The notes under the pieces are model-generated. The model did no database searches. It saw nothing but the letters and a program-made list of their open reading frames with translations, and was not told where the DNA came from. Below, piece by piece: positions 16,855-26,572 of a stretch of 64,000 nt of DNA (the first letter of the stretch is position 1; every line of letters starts with the position of its first letter). This stretch comes from CALOFP01 sp942492635 (GTDB taxonomy: Bacteria > UBP6 > UBA1177 > CALOFP01): positions 496,001 to 560,000 of the forward strand of contig CALOFP010000001.1 of assembly GCA_942492635.1 (NCBI GenBank), given 5' to 3'. Made by a program: the position numbers and the translations under genes.

Positions 16855-17822
16855 CAAATAGGGATCAAATGATTAATACGAAAATCGATACGAAGGAAAA
16901 TGTGGCTGAAGCGGTTGCGTGTGATTTTCATATCGGACCGGAAATTCAATCCTGTCAGGCTGTTACGACGACACAGCTGACGCCGGCCAACAACGTGAAA
17001 TTTCGTCAGGCTACGGATCTTTTCATAAAGTTTCTTGCCATTCTCGCTGCGGGAACAGGCATATTTTTCCTCTTCTGGATTCTTTTCGTCGTTTTTCAGA
17101 GGGGAATCGGCGCCTTTTCCCTCGGATTTTTCACAGAACTTCCCACACCTCCCGGAATGGAGGGTGGCGGACTTGCCAATGCTATTCTGGGTACATTTCT
17201 GATGACGCTGACTGCATCGGCGATCGGTATTCCGATCGGAATCCTCGCAGGTGTCTATCTGGCGGAATATGACGGCGATACGAGAATCGGAAGTGTCATC
17301 CGCTTCACGGTGAACCAGACTGTGGGAATTCCCTCAATCATCATCGGTCTTTTCGTCTACACTCTAATGGTTCTCCCCTTCGGTCACTTCTCGGCATGGG
17401 CCGGTTCGGTTTCACTTGCGCTTATCATGCTTCCGGTTGTCGCAAGGACAACGGAGGAGATTCTGAGGATGGTTCCCGACACTCTTCGGGAGGCCTCCCT
17501 CGCAATGGGAATGCCCCGATGGAAATCGATCGTCTCCATCATCTTCAGGCAGGCGAAAAGCGGTATGGTAACCGGAATTATTCTTGCCGTAGCCCGTGTC
17601 AGCGGCGAGACCGCACCCCTTCTATTCACGGCGATGAACAGTCAGTATTGGTCAAAATCACTCTCCGAACCGACGGCAAATCTGACGGTGACCATCTACA
17701 ACTATGCGATGAGTCCCTTTGACGACTGGCGCACGCTTGCATGGGGCGCGTCACTGCTCATCACGGCTTCGGTTCTTTTTCTCAACATTTTTGCAAGATT
17801 AATCGTAAGGGAGGCAAAATAA
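16851..17822 (+). CDS. pstA: Phosphate ABC transporter permease PstA
   Basis: 323 residues, overlapping pstC by 4 nt. The first 60 or so residues are a hydrophilic extension longer than usual in PstA. Membrane helices and the permease domain follow, with GIPSIIIGLF, DTLREASLAMGMPRW (EAA loop) and ARVSGETAPLLFTAMN. PstA pairs with PstC as the phosphate channel. It overlaps the pstB start by one base (TAATG), consistent with translational coupling. Confidence 0.95.
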   Translation: MTNRDQMINTKIDTKENVAEAVACDFHIGPEIQSCQAVTTTQLTPANNVKFRQATDLFIKFLAILAAGTGIFFLFWILFVVFQRGIGAFSLGFFTELPTPPGMEGGGLANAILGTFLMTLTASAIGIPIGILAGVYLAEYDGDTRIGSVIRFTVNQTVGIPSIIIGLFVYTLMVLPFGHFSAWAGSVSLALIMLPVVARTTEEILRMVPDTLREASLAMGMPRWKSIVSIIFRQAKSGMVTGIILAVARVSGETAPLLFTAMNSQYWSKSLSEPTANLTVTIYNYAMSPFDDWRTLAWGASLLITASVLFLNIFARLIVREAK

Positions 17823-18682
17823 TGGCATTTACATCATTTTTCATGTCGGCAAGAGGGATGACCGCAAATCCTGTCCGAAGTAAAGAGAGTTCCTCGGAAA
17901 AATCGCTCTATCACCGGCACGATTCGAATCCGCCGAAACTTTCCATACGGAATCTCAATTTCTTCTACGGAAATCATCAGGCACTGTTCGACAACAACCT
18001 CGATATCGCTCCGGAAAAGGTTACGGCCGTCATCGGACCATCTGGATGCGGAAAATCGACCCATTTGCGGACCTACAACCGGATTTTCGAACTGTACCGT
18101 GATCAAAAGGCGGACGGAAAGATACTTCTTGACGGAGAAAACATTCTCTCAGGGAAGGTGAATACTCTGGAACTTCGCCGAAAAATCGGCATGATTTTCC
18201 AGAAGCCCACACCTTTTCCCATGTCCATCTTCGACAACGTCGCCTACGGACTGAAACTTCACTACAAGATGAAAAGGAACGAGCTGGCGATCCGGGTCGA
18301 AGAGGCTCTCAAGGGCGCGGCTCTCTGGGACGAGGTTAAGGACAAACTTTCGCAGCCGGGACTCGCGCTTTCGGGCGGTCAGCAGCAGAGGCTCTGCATC
18401 GCAAGGGCCATCGCGGTGAAACCCGAGATCCTTCTCATGGACGAGCCCACGTCGGCAATCGATCCCGTGGCTACGCTGAAGATCGAGGAGCTTATCGAAA
18501 ATCTCAAAAAAAAGTTCACGATCGTCATTGTGACCCACAACATGCAGCAGGCTGCCAGAATAAGCGACTTCACCGCCTTTTTCTATAAGGGAAAGATCGT
18601 CGAATTTGACAGGACGCAGACCATTTTCACGAACCCGAGAGAGAAAAAGACAGAAGAATACATAACCGGAAGATTCGGCTAG
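17822..18682 (+). CDS. pstB: Phosphate ABC transporter ATPase PstB
   Basis: 286 residues; GGGAGG lies 8 nt before the ATG. After about 38 extra N-terminal residues come Walker A GPSGCGKST (72-80), the Q-loop MIFQKPTPFPMS typical of PstB, the ABC signature LSGGQQQR, Walker B ILLMDEPTSAIDP and the switch His in VTHNMQQA. The residue after Walker A is His (GKSTHLR), where most PstB have Phe or Leu. It hydrolyses ATP to drive phosphate import. Confidence 0.95.
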   Translation: MAFTSFFMSARGMTANPVRSKESSSEKSLYHRHDSNPPKLSIRNLNFFYGNHQALFDNNLDIAPEKVTAVIGPSGCGKSTHLRTYNRIFELYRDQKADGKILLDGENILSGKVNTLELRRKIGMIFQKPTPFPMSIFDNVAYGLKLHYKMKRNELAIRVEEALKGAALWDEVKDKLSQPGLALSGGQQQRLCIARAIAVKPEILLMDEPTSAIDPVATLKIEELIENLKKKFTIVIVTHNMQQAARISDFTAFFYKGKIVEFDRTQTIFTNPREKKTEEYITGRFG

Positions 18683-18690
18683 GAGGAGTA

Positions 18691-19344
18691 ATGACACTGA
18701 GATTGAAAAGGGAAATAGAAAAACTCAAAGGTAAGTTCCTCGAAATCAGCGCGAGCGTCGAGAGATCCGTCGAGAGCATGATCCGATGCGTAGAGGAGAT
18801 GGATACGCAACTTGCCGAAAAAATTATCAAATGGGATCAGGAAATCGACTCCATGGAAGTGGAACTTGAGGAGGAGTGCCTAAAGGTGCTTGCACTCTAC
18901 CAGCCTGTGGCGACCGATCTAAGGTTCATCGTCGCAGTTCTCAAAATCAACAGTGATCTTGAGAGAATCGCCGATCTCTCCGCCAATATTGCGGGACGGA
19001 TAAAATCCATCGCGGAAAGCGGGGAGACGAAGCTTCCGTTCGATTTCAGGCTCATGTCCGCAATAATGAAGGTGATGCTGAAAGACGCCATCGACGCCCT
19101 AGTCTCCATGGACAGCCGGAAGGCCTACCTCGTAATGGAACAGGACAGGAAAATCGATATGATCCACAGGAAAATGTACCAAAAGGTAAAAGATATTGTT
19201 GAGGGTAATCCACATCAGATCGAGCACATGATCAGCGCCGTCGGAATCAGCCGCTACATCGAACGTATGGCCGACCACATCACGAACATCGCCGAGGATG
19301 TCATATATATGGTGGACGGTAGAATCGTGAGGCACAGCGGGTAG
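18691..19344 (+). CDS. phoU: Phosphate regulator PhoU
   Basis: 217 residues, 8 nt after pstB, with AGGAGG before the ATG. It has the two three-helix PhoU repeats with metal-binding motifs (for example DLERIADLSANIA and YIERMADHITNIAEDV, the E/DxxxD pattern). PhoU links Pst activity to the PhoR/PhoB system and dampens phosphate uptake. The last 25 codons are repeated downstream at 20907-20984 with synonymous changes only. Confidence 0.95.
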   Translation: MTLRLKREIEKLKGKFLEISASVERSVESMIRCVEEMDTQLAEKIIKWDQEIDSMEVELEEECLKVLALYQPVATDLRFIVAVLKINSDLERIADLSANIAGRIKSIAESGETKLPFDFRLMSAIMKVMLKDAIDALVSMDSRKAYLVMEQDRKIDMIHRKMYQKVKDIVEGNPHQIEHMISAVGISRYIERMADHITNIAEDVIYMVDGRIVRHSG

Positions 19345-19791
19345 AGTCACATATAACAATAAAGATGCAAGAAACTGCCACAGAACGACTATATCCAATA
19401 TTCATTAATAGGTTTTTTTCAACTTCTCACATTTTAAAAACACTCTCAGAGACTATATTGAAAAAACAAAGTTTGGACAAAACCATATAAAAACTTTAGC
19501 ACCTACCAATTAGTTCCATAAAAAGTATCTTTATTAATTTATAATTACTCAACTCTCATCTTGTTTTATTTTTATAATCGTATGTTTCTAAAGCTGACTC
19601 AGGGAAATAATTTTAGGCAAAATTTCCCATATCCATAATTTCGGCATAACCCTTGCTTTAATTTACAAATTATCTTAACTAACAAGCTTTAAAAAAACAA
19701 CAGTAAATCTTTGACATTTTGCAAGGACAAAGATAAACTCATCCTACGCTGGCGTAGAAACTTTAAATTATTTTATCAAAAGTAGTGTTTT
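19345..19791. other. AT-rich intergenic region after phoU
   Basis: 447 nt, markedly more A/T-rich than the pst genes. It holds a perfect inverted repeat CTACGC-TG-GCGTAG at 19744-19757, 35 nt upstream of the next gene, which could be an operator. I see no gene and no clear terminator for phoU. Confidence 0.4.
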
Positions 19792-20853
19792 ATGAAAAAA
19801 ATTGCATTATTTTTCACCCTCATGTGTCTTTTCTTCCCACTATTTGGACAATCTAATGGACCAATAATAGTACCACCCCCAATTCTTGACATTCCAATTT
19901 ACGTTTTAGATACGAATAAATATCTTTTTGAAGAAATTCCAATCTGGAGATTGCAAGTGCGTCTTACTACTGCAGATGTAAAAAACGCTGGGACAGATAG
20001 CACCGTTTATGTCGAGATGAATGGAAAAAGATTCTATATGGACAGTGGTTACAACGATTTTCAAAGAAACGACCACGATGAGGAACATACACTTTTTGAT
20101 ATAGTGGCTCCTATAGCTGGAGTTTATCAACTTAAGGATATAAAATACTTAAAGTTTGGTGTTATTGGAAATGATGGCTGGTGTGCAAAACAGATAGAAA
20201 TAAGGGTTAACGCATTAAACACACCGATCTTTAAGCACACTTTTTCAAGTTGTATGTGGGTAGACGGCGATGGACAACGATCAAGTTACACATTCAGCAA
20301 GGCTACATTAAGAAATAATTACTACTGGAAACATGTCTACTCCCATGTAAACAACTATTTTTATTCCCTCATTTTCCCTCCGAACATCATACCAGACAAT
20401 GTAATAAGCAGTATGATTGAAGGTGGTTTAGGGCATTATAAAAATCATTACAACAGACATGACCTTTCTATTAAAAAATTCAGCCAGGCATCTGTTGAAT
20501 TCATCGAAGCATGGACATACAATAGCGGCACAAGCCATTACAGAGTTGACACAGACTGGTATTACAGACCAGGACATGCAAATATTGATGTTGACTTTTC
20601 TGTTAATTTCTGGTGCAACTCCAGTGAAAACAAGTTCCATGTGAGTGTATTCGATGTAGATGGAAGTGCAAGAGTTACAGACCATTGGCCATTCTCTTCA
20701 ATAATAAATAGTCTTTTTGGCTCTATAATTGATAAACAAATTCATGAAAGCATAAAAAAATTCAACGCAAAATGGTCTTGGGACATCCCGGTTTGTCCGG
20801 ACTTTGACCTAGACAATGAAGGTAACCTGCACATTAATGGAATAGATCGTTAA
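19792..20853 (+). CDS. Secreted protein with PLAT/LH2-like domain
   Basis: 353 residues. A signal peptide ends in FPLFGQ. Residues about 52-145 match the PLAT/LH2 beta-sandwich pattern by eye: TTADVKNAGTDSTVYVEMNG, then FYMDSGYNDFQRND and LKFGVIGNDGWCAKQIEIRVN. PLAT domains bind lipids or membrane proteins. The remaining 200 residues, rich in Tyr, His, Trp and Asn, are not recognised. No good Shine-Dalgarno is visible. The gene is AT-rich compared with pst, lies alone between phoU and a duplicated phoU end, and probably arrived by transfer. Confidence 0.65.
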   Translation: MKKIALFFTLMCLFFPLFGQSNGPIIVPPPILDIPIYVLDTNKYLFEEIPIWRLQVRLTTADVKNAGTDSTVYVEMNGKRFYMDSGYNDFQRNDHDEEHTLFDIVAPIAGVYQLKDIKYLKFGVIGNDGWCAKQIEIRVNALNTPIFKHTFSSCMWVDGDGQRSSYTFSKATLRNNYYWKHVYSHVNNYFYSLIFPPNIIPDNVISSMIEGGLGHYKNHYNRHDLSIKKFSQASVEFIEAWTYNSGTSHYRVDTDWYYRPGHANIDVDFSVNFWCNSSENKFHVSVFDVDGSARVTDHWPFSSIINSLFGSIIDKQIHESIKKFNAKWSWDIPVCPDFDLDNEGNLHINGIDR

Positions 20854-20906
20854 CTGTTTTTTTTAAACATCATAAATCACGGTTCAATCAGTCAAAAATC
20901 TAAATA

Positions 20907-20984
20907 ATGGCCGACCACATCACGAACATCGCCGAGGATGTCATCTACATGGTGGACGGCAGAATTGTAAGGCACAGCGGGTAG
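20907..20984 (+). pseudogene. phoU: Duplicated 3' end of phoU (last 25 codons plus stop)
   Basis: 78 nt that align from an ATG to the stop with phoU 19267-19344. There are five mismatches, all at third codon positions and all synonymous; the encoded peptide is identical (MADHITNIAED...). Similarity begins at the ATG and ends at the TAG. No Shine-Dalgarno precedes it, so it is probably not expressed. It marks the right border of the inserted AT-rich segment. Confidence 0.85.
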
Positions 20985-21368
20985 TTTATTCCTATCTCCG
21001 CATAATCTCAGTAATTTTATTTTCAATCATACCGCTCACTATCAACCGCAACAATTAGTGAAAAAACAAGGACAAACATATCACAACACATTGCCCCATT
21101 CACAATCAAGCATTTCGGAGTATGATGGGATTTTTCAAACTGAAAAAATGATTTCAGCAAAGAACTCACAGACTACTAATGAAACAATTACAACAGGCTT
21201 GCAAACGTCCTGAATGTTACAAATTGCCCGAGGGATTCAGTAGAGTAGTTTCATGTTTGTTGCTAAATGAAAACTACAGCTGAAGCAAACGAATTACCTT
21301 CTGTTTTCAATTGCGGGAGATAGTTTTTCTGCAGAATAATTACAATAAATCTCCATTTTGACCAGCAA
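20985..21368. other. AT-rich intergenic region
   Basis: The gap between the phoU remnant and the polysaccharide cluster. I see no gene, RNA or strong hairpin before the promoter at 21369. Confidence 0.4.
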
Positions 21369-21396
21369 TTGACTTTGTTCAAAAATGGTATATAGT
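21369..21396 (+). promoter_or_regulatory. Promoter for the plus-strand polysaccharide operon
   Basis: TTGACT (21369-21374) and TATAGT (21391-21396) with a 16-nt spacer. The leader would be about 115 nt. Confidence 0.5.
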
Positions 21397-21518
21397 TAGA
21401 CGAAATAGTCACTTTTGAACTATTGATTTTTTGACATATAAAACTATCGAACTACTATCTCCCTGTAAATTCGGAAGATGGTTTGTATCGATGCTTCTGA
21501 TGACGGTATAGAGGACGT

Positions 21519-22688
21519 ATGGACAACCAACGCCGAGTGGCACTTTTCGCAACTATCTATCTTCAGTACTCCCAGACATTTGTTTATGAGGAGATGAATG
21601 CCCACGAACGTTATGAGGTCGAAGTTTTTTCCAAGAGAAGTAAAAACCTGGATCGTTTCCCTTTCAACAAGGTTAATCTTCACTCCAAAATCGGAAAATT
21701 CAAGGGTTCCCTACTGAACGCGCTCTACGCATCAACCACCTACTCACCCTATTTCATGAAACTACTGCGTGAAGGAAACTTTTCCCTTATTCACGCACAG
21801 TTCGGTCCTTCCAGCATATACGCTCTTCCCTATGCATCGGCATTAAATCTACCTCTGGTTGTTACCTATGGTGGATACGACGTTCCTCTTCTCAACAGTC
21901 ACCGGAGATTTAAGCCGGCATTCTGGCGTTACTGGGCCAGATCAGGCGCTATGCTCAGACGAACAGACCTCTTTCTACCTGTGTCGAAGGACTTGGCGAA
22001 CAAGTTGATTGACCTCGGCGCACCAGCTGAAAAAGTAAAGGTTTTTCACAGAGGTGTTTTTATTCCGGATGATTTTTCAAACCGATTATATGAGAAAGGA
22101 TCTACATTCAAAGTTCTCATGATCGGTCGCTTCGTCGAGAAAAAAGGGTTCGAGTACGGAATCGAAGCATTTGCGAATTTATTGAAAAGTAATTCCAACG
22201 CAAGTCTGACAATCATCGGGGACGGTCCTCTTAAAAATAACTATATGAGAATTATCAATTCATTGGGTATTGAAGAGAAGGTTGTATTCAAGAAAAACAT
22301 GCCCCAGAAGGAGATCTTTAGCGAAATGCTCGCTTCGGACCTTCTTCTCGTGCCCAGTATAGTTGCGAGTAACGGAGATACAGAAGGAATAACAAACGTT
22401 CTAAAGGAAGCAAACTGCCGTGCAGTTCCTGCAGTTATCTCCCGTCACGGCGGAAATCCGGAAATTGTTGATGACGGTAAAACAGGTTTTATTGTAGAGG
22501 AACGTGATGTTGCCGGAATTACGAAAGCTATGATTCAATTGTCTGAAAACCCTTCGATTCATCGCAAGATGGGTCTGGAAGCGAGAGAAAAAATCAAGCA
22601 GATGTTGGATTTTAAGATTACAAACCGAGTTCTGGAAAAACTTTACGACAAGGTGATAGAGGAAAAACGTAATGGGACAAAATCCTGA
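21519..22688 (+). CDS. Family-4-type glycosyltransferase (arm 1)
   Basis: 389 residues; GAGGA before the ATG. It has the two Rossmann-like domains of GT-B enzymes: an N-terminal acceptor domain (LIHAQFGPSSIYALPYA, LVVTYGGYDVPLL) and a C-terminal donor domain with VLMIGRFVEKKGFEYGIEAF and the late EGITNVLKEANCRAVPAV segment in place of the common E-x7-E. No membrane helix is present, so it works on the cytoplasmic face, adding a sugar to a lipid-linked glycan. It is a clear paralogue of the 28657 gene. It leads a run of glycosyltransferase, ATP-grasp protein and flippase. Confidence 0.88.
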   Translation: MDNQRRVALFATIYLQYSQTFVYEEMNAHERYEVEVFSKRSKNLDRFPFNKVNLHSKIGKFKGSLLNALYASTTYSPYFMKLLREGNFSLIHAQFGPSSIYALPYASALNLPLVVTYGGYDVPLLNSHRRFKPAFWRYWARSGAMLRRTDLFLPVSKDLANKLIDLGAPAEKVKVFHRGVFIPDDFSNRLYEKGSTFKVLMIGRFVEKKGFEYGIEAFANLLKSNSNASLTIIGDGPLKNNYMRIINSLGIEEKVVFKKNMPQKEIFSEMLASDLLLVPSIVASNGDTEGITNVLKEANCRAVPAVISRHGGNPEIVDDGKTGFIVEERDVAGITKAMIQLSENPSIHRKMGLEAREKIKQMLDFKITNRVLEKLYDKVIEEKRNGTKS

Positions 22689-22787
22689 CTTTTTTTCACT
22701 ATTCACCAACGTTCAATCAGGTGTACATTCGCCCCATATTACATCTGAATCGACACAAAGAATTAGCGAAACCTCAAAGGAGATGTT

Positions 22788-23804
22788 TTGAAAAAACATG
22801 AAATAATTCTGGCAGTTGCAAAATCTTTTGATCCCAGCTACAAAAACTACATTTCGGCCTGCGAAGAGCTCGGTATTCAATACCGGGAGATCGACATCTT
22901 TGCACCGGACTGGATAGATAGAGTTAAAAACTGCGGCTGCGACGGTATTCTCCTGCGTCCTCCCTGCGATCTTCAGGAGAGAAAAACAATTTTTGACGAG
23001 AGAATGTACTACATCAACAAGGTAATGGGAATTCCCACATATCCTGAATTCGATGAGCTCTACATATACGAGAACAAGAGAAACATGGCAGCCTGGCTGG
23101 AACTTCACGGTTATCCCCATGCAAAGACAAGCGTTTTCGTTAGGAAGAGTGATGCACTGGACTATCTTCAAAGTTGCGAATACCCGATAGTAATCAAATC
23201 GAACATCGGCTACGGAGCAAAGAGGGTCCTTATCGTCAAAAGTCGCAGAGAGGCTAAAAAAATTGCTCGGAAAACCTTCGGATATTTCCACCACGCCATT
23301 GCTCTCGGATGGTACCCTTTCTCTACATTCAAAAAACTTACCCTTCCCATTCCACACTTCGGAAAGGCACAGAAACATTTTCTTATCGTGCAGGATTTCA
23401 AGAAAATAGTATGGGAATGGAGAATCATAAAGATCGGTAACTCCTACTTCGGACACAAAAAGCTTCTTAAAGGTGAGTTTGCCAGCGGATCAAAACTGGT
23501 CGGCTGGGAGCGGCCCCCGGAAAAACTTCTACACATGGTCAGAGAGTTGACCGAAAAGGGAGGATTCCGCAGCATGGCAATGGATGTCTTTGAAACTGCG
23601 GAGGGTGAATATTACATCAATGAACTCCAGTCTCTTTTCGGTTCATACATCAACTCCCAGATGTACATAGATGGGACTCCCGGGCGATTCGTTTACAACA
23701 ACGAAAAATTTGAGTTTGAAGAGGGGGAGTTCAACAGACACGGCAGCTACCTTTTGAGAGTCCAGCACTTTCTTGAAATACTGGAGGCCGATCGAGCCGA
23801 ATAG
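22788..23804 (+). CDS. ATP-grasp ligase in polysaccharide cluster
   Basis: 338 residues from a TTG start at 22788 with AAGGAG upstream; no in-frame ATG fits. The ATP-grasp pattern is IVIKSNIGYGAKRV for the first nucleotide-binding strand and Lys, FLIVQDF and WEWRIIKIG in the middle, and MAMDVFET...YYINELQS for the Mg-binding Asp/Glu/Asn set. Such enzymes activate a carboxylate as acyl phosphate and join it to an amine or similar group. Beside glycosyltransferases and a flippase it may attach an amino acid to a sugar acid, or the reverse. The substrate is unknown. Confidence 0.8.
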   Translation: MKKHEIILAVAKSFDPSYKNYISACEELGIQYREIDIFAPDWIDRVKNCGCDGILLRPPCDLQERKTIFDERMYYINKVMGIPTYPEFDELYIYENKRNMAAWLELHGYPHAKTSVFVRKSDALDYLQSCEYPIVIKSNIGYGAKRVLIVKSRREAKKIARKTFGYFHHAIALGWYPFSTFKKLTLPIPHFGKAQKHFLIVQDFKKIVWEWRIIKIGNSYFGHKKLLKGEFASGSKLVGWERPPEKLLHMVRELTEKGGFRSMAMDVFETAEGEYYINELQSLFGSYINSQMYIDGTPGRFVYNNEKFEFEEGEFNRHGSYLLRVQHFLEILEADRAE

Positions 23805-23832
23805 GACAATCTCTTTTATTTCGGAGTTTTTA

Positions 23833-25356
23833 ATGGTCAAATATAACCAAAAAAGCGGTTCTCACGAACAACATATAGCGAAGGGCGCCCTCGTAAATGT
23901 CCTCGGTACAATCGGAAAGGCCTCTTTCCCGGCTCTATTTATCCTTGTTGCCAGACTCTACGGTCCTGAGCTTCTGGGTATCTTTTTCATGGTCTACAAG
24001 ATTCTGGACATCATCTCAAGCATAACTGTGAGCGGAATTAACGACGGAATGATAATGTTTCTCTCCCGTGACATCGACAATCACAGGGAAACGGAAAAAA
24101 GGCTTTACACCATTATGGCCAACGGCTTTGTTTTGTCTCTATCAATTGCGACTATTGTTATAGGGGCAGCCTATTTCGGAGGTCTCAACTTCATTAAGGC
24201 ATGGTATCCTCAACCCCAAGTAATTGACGCCCTGAAATTTCTGGTTTGGTCGATTCCCTTTATCTTCATTCCGATTCTTGTTGTTTCCGCTACAAAATCT
24301 CTGATGATAATGAAGTACGATGCCCTCATAATGGGATTCCTGAAACCATTTTCACTCACGCTTCTTGCTGTCGTTTTCTACTTCTTCAGCCCAGGCCTCC
24401 CAAGTCTGCTGCAGAGTTATTTCTGCACGATGGTGATAATGACCGTTGTAAGTCTCTACGTTTTCGGAAAACACTTTTCATTCAGAACACTTTTCAACCA
24501 CATAATCCGATTTCGCATATTCAAGCCGCTCATATTCTTTGCCGTTCCTCAGAATATAAATATCACTTTCACAACTTTCATAACCAATATCGACATTTTG
24601 ATGCTGGGTTACTTCAACATCTCTCCCGAGATGATAGGTTTCTACGGGATGGGTGCCCAGATCGTCAGAAATCTAAGAGAGGTTAAACTTGCATTTTCAG
24701 GCGCCTACGCTCCGATCATTGCCCGTCTGCACACGCTGAAGGATTCAGCTAAAATGAGTGAAACATTTTCGATGGTTTCACGCTGGACCTCCTCAATCGG
24801 ATTTCCAATCGCCCTTCTGATTGCAATTTTCAGGGATGAACTCATCCAAATTTTCCACCCCAGCTACACTCACGATACAACTTTTATGGTCGTCCTGCTC
24901 GTCCCCCCGCTTATCAGCTGTACAATCGGGCTTTCGGCAAACATTCTTGTTATGACCGGTCATTCCGGATGGAACTTGTTCAACTCAGTTTTCAGTACAA
25001 CTCTTAACGGAATCCTGAACTGGTTTCTCATTCAAAAATTTGGCCTTACAGGAGCGGCGATAGCTTCCGCAATAGCATCAACGACTGTGACCCTCATCAT
25101 CATGGCCGAGATAAAGGTGAAAACAGGTACCACACTTCTTTTAAGAAGGATTTACAAACCCTATCTTGCCATAGCACCTTCTATTGCTGCCGTCTTCACA
25201 CTCTCAATCTATCTGCCGGATACATTTACGGCAAAAATAGTATTGTCCGTTGCGGCTCTTGCCGTATATGCCGTTGCCTGGTTTGTTCTCGGTACGGAAG
25301 AAGAGGACAGAAATATGTTCTTCAGAAGGAAATCAAAGAGAGCCGCGACAGAGTAG
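23833..25356 (+). CDS. Polysaccharide flippase, Wzx/MOP type (arm 1)
   Basis: 507 residues. I chose the ATG at 23833 (CGGAG upstream), because the open frame otherwise starts inside the ATP-grasp gene. About 12-14 membrane helices spread over the length, with the MOP-superfamily look of lipid-linked oligosaccharide flippases (GALVNVLGTIGKASFPALF at the N-terminus, GMGAQIVRNLREVKLAFSG mid-protein). It would turn the lipid-linked repeat unit to the periplasmic side. It is strongly similar to the 27137 protein along its whole length. Confidence 0.88.
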   Translation: MVKYNQKSGSHEQHIAKGALVNVLGTIGKASFPALFILVARLYGPELLGIFFMVYKILDIISSITVSGINDGMIMFLSRDIDNHRETEKRLYTIMANGFVLSLSIATIVIGAAYFGGLNFIKAWYPQPQVIDALKFLVWSIPFIFIPILVVSATKSLMIMKYDALIMGFLKPFSLTLLAVVFYFFSPGLPSLLQSYFCTMVIMTVVSLYVFGKHFSFRTLFNHIIRFRIFKPLIFFAVPQNINITFTTFITNIDILMLGYFNISPEMIGFYGMGAQIVRNLREVKLAFSGAYAPIIARLHTLKDSAKMSETFSMVSRWTSSIGFPIALLIAIFRDELIQIFHPSYTHDTTFMVVLLVPPLISCTIGLSANILVMTGHSGWNLFNSVFSTTLNGILNWFLIQKFGLTGAAIASAIASTTVTLIIMAEIKVKTGTTLLLRRIYKPYLAIAPSIAAVFTLSIYLPDTFTAKIVLSVAALAVYAVAWFVLGTEEEDRNMFFRRKSKRAATE

Positions 25357-25390
25357 AGAGTGCGGCATAGAGCGGAATACCACCGTTTTT

Positions 25391-26572
25391 CTAATCAACT
25401 ATGTCGTCCAAGGATCTGTAGCCGTAGAGAGATGGAATTCCCATTTTCTTATTCTGTTTAAATAGTCCGGCATCTTCAAGCATTCTGTCGTCCAGCATCT
25501 TTTCGGCCCATGTCATTATGGCATCGATTGTCGAAACCTCGATATCCATGCACTGAGCAACCCATTTGGCTATACACAGTCCGTAATACATGTCATCGTA
25601 AAAGAATCTGTGATCTGTATTTATTCTGTACAGCCCCTCTTTCTCTACAACAGGAGTTTTAATGGCTCCCAGAGTTTCGGAATTAACGAAAGATCCCTTG
25701 ATATCCTCGCTGCATGATTTATAGGAGAATCGCTCGAGATCCAGATAGTTCAACATATACTGAAAGTTTCTATCCGGATACAACTCAACGATCCTGTTCC
25801 TGATCCGTGAGTAGTCGTTATCCAGATCTCTTAGAAGATCAGCGGACAGGTCATCGTAATCCCGGTAGAAATAGGGCACCTCCTCCAGTTTTTCCCAGGT
25901 TCCTCCGTACCTCTTGTATAGTCCGAACAGCCTGGATGTATGAATTATCTGGTTATCAACCGACAAAGTCAGGGACAGGAAGTTGTCCGCCAACTCAAAC
26001 TTCCCCTTGTTGAAATATTTAAAACATATGTCGTTGAAAAGATCTCTCAAGTTGGAAAATTCGTTCTTATCATCAAAAGCCACGACATTCACAGCTTTGG
26101 GACCGTATGTTATGCCGATTTTGCCATACTCTCTTATTCTGGCAATCCAGGGAATCAGACCGATTGCAAAAGTCTTGAGATTGGTCAACCCAGAATTTTT
26201 CCTGATTTCATCGACCATCCAGTTGAATCCGCCTTGCCCGTATATCGTTCCTATAACAACCTTCTTATCCCTATTGATGTGACCTGCGATGTTGCCGAGC
26301 GCGTCCCTATAACAGTAGACCGGCATACAGAAAATAATGATGTCGGCGGTGGGAACCACATCTTCCGGGGATGAGGAAACCTTATCCAAGTTTCCGTGAA
26401 ACGTCTTTATAACATCGCCGTTGGATCTCTGCCACTCAACCGCCAGCTCCTTTTTCCATTCCCTGGGACGACTGGTCAGGAGATTTATCTCTCTTTCCGG
26501 ACTAGTGAGAAACGGAATCAGAACGTGAGCACTGCTTCCCCCGCCCACGATAGTAATTACCTGTTTTTTCAT
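25391..26572 (-). CDS. Octopine/nopaline (opine) dehydrogenase family protein
   Basis: 393 residues. The N-terminal Rossmann fold opens with ITIVGGGSSAHVLIPFL, followed by ADIIIFCMPVYCYRDAL. The second domain carries GLIPWIARIREYGKIGITYGPK, like the conserved PW.R...YG segment of octopine dehydrogenase domains. Opine dehydrogenases reductively condense an amino acid with a 2-oxo acid using NAD(P)H. The gene ends 35 nt from the converging flippase and lies 564 nt downstream of the second flippase on its own strand. The setting suggests making an opine-type substituent for the surface glycan; the substrate is not known. Confidence 0.75.
   Translation of the reverse strand: MKKQVITIVGGGSSAHVLIPFLTSPEREINLLTSRPREWKKELAVEWQRSNGDVIKTFHGNLDKVSSSPEDVVPTADIIIFCMPVYCYRDALGNIAGHINRDKKVVIGTIYGQGGFNWMVDEIRKNSGLTNLKTFAIGLIPWIARIREYGKIGITYGPKAVNVVAFDDKNEFSNLRDLFNDICFKYFNKGKFELADNFLSLTLSVDNQIIHTSRLFGLYKRYGGTWEKLEEVPYFYRDYDDLSADLLRDLDNDYSRIRNRIVELYPDRNFQYMLNYLDLERFSYKSCSEDIKGSFVNSETLGAIKTPVVEKEGLYRINTDHRFFYDDMYYGLCIAKWVAQCMDIEVSTIDAIMTWAEKMLDDRMLEDAGLFKQNKKMGIPSLYGYRSLDDIVD

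Noticed and set aside
20907..20984. Functional 25-residue peptide
   Set aside because: It is the exact C-terminus of PhoU with no ribosome site; a remnant is the simpler reading.
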